Assembly: GCA_963974715.1 (NCBI GenBank)
Contig: CAXBDK010000005.1
Span: forward strand, 62,001 to 126,000
Direction of reading: 5' to 3'
Length of the DNA: 64,000 bases
Source of the DNA: Sediminicola sp963974715
GTDB lineage: Bacteria; Bacteroidota; Bacteroidia; Flavobacteriales; Flavobacteriaceae
Position 1 is the stretch's first letter. Each line of letters starts with the position of its first letter. The notes below the pieces were generated by a model, which was not told where the DNA came from, did no database searches, and was given only the letters and a program-made list of their open reading frames with translations. Shown one piece after another: positions 62,218 through 64,000 of this stretch. Position numbers and translations under genes: made by a program.

Positions 62218-63006
62218 ATGGATTTTATAACGGAATTGGAAAGGGAACTGAAAGGGCCAAAAGAACGATTGGCGCACCATCCGCTTTATGACAACCTATC
62301 CGGGGTTCACGATATTCGCCTTTTTATGGAATATCATGTCTTTGCCGTTTGGGATTTTATGTCGCTCTTAAAGTCGCTACAGATACAGCTTACATGTGTT
62401 GACGTACCATGGGTACCTGCCCCTGATCCACAGTTGTCCCGGTTTATCAATGAGATCGTCCTTGGCGAGGAAAGCGATGTAAACGAACTGGGGGAGCCCA
62501 AGAGCCATTTTGAAATGTACCTTGATGCAATGGGACAATTGGGAGCGGATACGTCCAAGATCGATGCCTTCATAAGTCATATCCGTTCTGGACACTCGGT
62601 CGCCCAAGCTTCCGATCTTGTAGATCTGGACAGGCCCATACGAATGTTCATCAACAATACCTTCTCCGTTATTGCTTCCAACGAGCCCCATTTGATCGCT
62701 TCGGCCTTTACCTTTGGACGCGAAGATCTGATACCCGATATGTTCTTGGGGATCATAGCTGGCGAAAAAAAACAAAATGGCGTGTTGGCCTACGATAAAT
62801 TGGATTATTATTTGAGAAGACATATTGAGGTGGACGGGGACGAACATGGTCCCCTTTCCCTTAAAATGGTCTCCGAACTCTGTGGGAACGATGCCGCTAA
62901 GTGGGAAGGAGCGGCCAAAGTGGCAAAGGAGTCGTTGCAGTACCGGATCGACCTTTGGGATACGATCGCCCAAAATATTGCCCGTCGTACTAGCGAGGTA
63001 CGGTGA
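62218..63006 (+). CDS. DUF3050 protein (haem-oxygenase-like fold)
   Basis: 262 aa. HDIRLFMEYHVFAVWDFMSLLKSL and SHFEMYLDAMGQLGAD are the DUF3050 core. Two conserved His/Glu-bearing helices suggest a metal site like that of haem oxygenase or TENA proteins. Role unknown. 44 bp before the AI-2E permease gene. Confidence 0.88.
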   Translation: MDFITELERELKGPKERLAHHPLYDNLSGVHDIRLFMEYHVFAVWDFMSLLKSLQIQLTCVDVPWVPAPDPQLSRFINEIVLGEESDVNELGEPKSHFEMYLDAMGQLGADTSKIDAFISHIRSGHSVAQASDLVDLDRPIRMFINNTFSVIASNEPHLIASAFTFGREDLIPDMFLGIIAGEKKQNGVLAYDKLDYYLRRHIEVDGDEHGPLSLKMVSELCGNDAAKWEGAAKVAKESLQYRIDLWDTIAQNIARRTSEVR

Positions 63007-63048
63007 TCCGATCCAACATGTTCATAACTTAACTTACATTCAGACCCC

Positions 63049-64000
63049 ATGGCCATAAAAGATCTTAGGACCACCAATACGTTATTGTTGATAATTGTTG
63101 TTCCCTTGGTATTTTACCTCTTAAAAATACTTTCGTTTATTTTCATACCCCTTGTTTCATCCATGTTCATCGCTTTGTTGTTCCTTCCCCTTATGCGCGG
63201 CATGAACAAAAAAAAGGTACCAAAGCCCATAAGCATCGTGGTGATCATCCTGATCATAATCGGAATCTTTAACGTGGGGGTAGGTTTGGTACAGCTTTCC
63301 AGCAGGGAAATCCTAGCCGCCGAGAGTTCCTTTTTGGAATTGGCAGAAGCAAAATTGAACATCATCGTTGCGGAACTGGAAACCGTTTTGGGCATGCAGC
63401 TATTGGAAGGGGATGACCTATTCGGGCAGGTATTCAATAAAGGAAGTATCTTAAAGAACTTTGGCCCTACCCTTAGTTTTGTTGGCAGCACCGTCACCAT
63501 GATATTGATGACCGCCTTTTTTGCGGTCCTTTGGCTATCGGAATCCATCAATGTGCAAAAATTGCTCAATACCACCATCATCAAACAGAAACACTCGTCC
63601 GTAAAGGCCTTTATGAAAATTGAGAAAGACCTTATCACCTTTATCAAGGTCAAATTTCTGGTAAGCTTATTTACCGGTATCGGGACTGGATTGGCCTGTG
63701 TGTTCTTTGATGTGAACTTTCCCGTTTTCTGGGGGCTTTTTGCCTTTATCATAAATTTTGTGCAGATGATCGGCTCCTTTGTTTCCGTCATTTTTCTCAG
63801 TATCTTTGCCTTTGTGGGAATGGACTCCATGAGCGTCCTGTTCTTTTTTATACTGTCCATTACCGGGGTGCAGGTTTTGTTCGGTTCCATCTTGGAACCT
63901 GTTTTTATGGGCAGGTCCTTTTCCATAAATATTATCACTATCTTGGTAATGCTGATGCTGTGGGGATATATTTGGGGGGTGCCGGGACTTATTTTGGCGA
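63049..64000 (+). CDS. AI-2E family transporter (partial, cut by window end)
   Basis: ATG at 63049 opens a frame that runs to the end of the window with no stop (317 codons shown), so it is a 3'-truncated gene, not a pseudogene. Begins MAIKDLRTTNTLLLIIVVPL. It has the PerM/AI-2E layout: two N-terminal membrane segments, a charged soluble region (about 80-140), then several membrane segments and the conserved EPVFMGRSFSINIIT near residue 283. In the known family members, substrates range from AI-2 to ions; unknown here. Confidence 0.9.
   Translation, partial: MAIKDLRTTNTLLLIIVVPLVFYLLKILSFIFIPLVSSMFIALLFLPLMRGMNKKKVPKPISIVVIILIIIGIFNVGVGLVQLSSREILAAESSFLELAEAKLNIIVAELETVLGMQLLEGDDLFGQVFNKGSILKNFGPTLSFVGSTVTMILMTAFFAVLWLSESINVQKLLNTTIIKQKHSSVKAFMKIEKDLITFIKVKFLVSLFTGIGTGLACVFFDVNFPVFWGLFAFIINFVQMIGSFVSVIFLSIFAFVGMDSMSVLFFFILSITGVQVLFGSILEPVFMGRSFSINIITILVMLMLWGYIWGVPGLILA

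Noticed and set aside
1..64000. tRNA genes, rRNA, CRISPR arrays or intact insertion sequences
   Set aside because: No T-loop-like GGTTCGAATCC pattern, no regularly spaced direct repeats with unique spacers, and no transposase-like ORF was found by eye; a tRNAscan or CRISPR search would be decisive.

Overview
The window is chromosomal DNA of a member of the Flavobacteriaceae (Bacteroidota), probably a marine genus of intermediate GC content. Support for this: PorX (the response regulator with a PglZ domain that controls type IX secretion), the LpxC-FabZ fusion, HisIE and HisB fusions, families largely restricted to this group (DUF6146- and DUF6787-type proteins, TIGR02757), gene starts without clear Shine-Dalgarno sequences, and promoter boxes of the Bacteroidota type TAnnTTTG placed 10 to 20 bases before start codons. 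The genus cannot be fixed from sequence alone.

Layout. 0.2-8.6 kb: a complete histidine operon on the minus strand (hisG, a GNAT acetyltransferase, hisD, hisC, hisB, hisH, hisA, a DinB-like gene, hisF, hisIE), headed by a short His-rich leader peptide and a terminator hairpin, i.e. a classical attenuator. 8.7-12.3 kb: SPFH protein, a large von Willebrand A membrane protein, fabG. 12.5-19.6 kb: sucD, an lpxD paralogue, efp, lpxA, lpxC-fabZ, lpxD and an HD phosphohydrolase (lipid A first steps). 19.6-21.6 kb: porX and tsaE, divergent from that block. 21.9-25.0 kb: an accessory island between tsaE and ald with a small HTH protein, two related membrane proteins (one an internal duplication of the other's fold unit) and a 48-residue lipoprotein-like peptide with its own promoter and terminator. 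25.1-34.5 kb: ald, a DUF4258-like protein, proline dehydrogenase, aroB, YihY-type protein, DinB protein, Lrp/AsnC regulator, M14 carboxypeptidase, a second HTH protein next to an array of palindromic operators, a lipoprotein, and a sterol-desaturase-like enzyme. 34.9-39.4 kb: topoisomerase IV (parE-parC). 39.6-46.7 kb: ychF, two repeat-like intergenic elements, ferredoxin, and the divergent acyl-CoA reductase-serC-serA-DUF937 set, then two small flavobacterial proteins. 46.8-51.3 kb: second sterol-desaturase-like enzyme, sulfite dehydrogenase with its cytochrome c, a small membrane protein, folE, msrA. 51.8-55.3 kb: LolD-like ATPase, CPBP protease, TIGR02757 protein, S10 peptidase. 55.4-56.7 kb: a gene-poor stretch with a frameshifted pseudogene, an 11-bp tandem repeat and a second decayed ORF. 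56.7-64.0 kb: glycerol catabolism (glpD, glpK, glpF), an MscS/YbdG-type channel, a DUF3050 protein and an AI-2E-type permease cut by the window end.

Most of the window is core metabolism and is ordinary. The parts that deserve a second look are the his attenuator, the 21.9-25.0 kb membrane-protein island, the TTACAnnTGTAA operator array at 32.3 kb, dispersed palindromic repeats (CTCACnnnGTGAG type), the inverted-repeat element at 40.8 kb, and the decayed region at 55.6-56.5 kb. No rRNA, tRNA, CRISPR array or intact transposase was seen.
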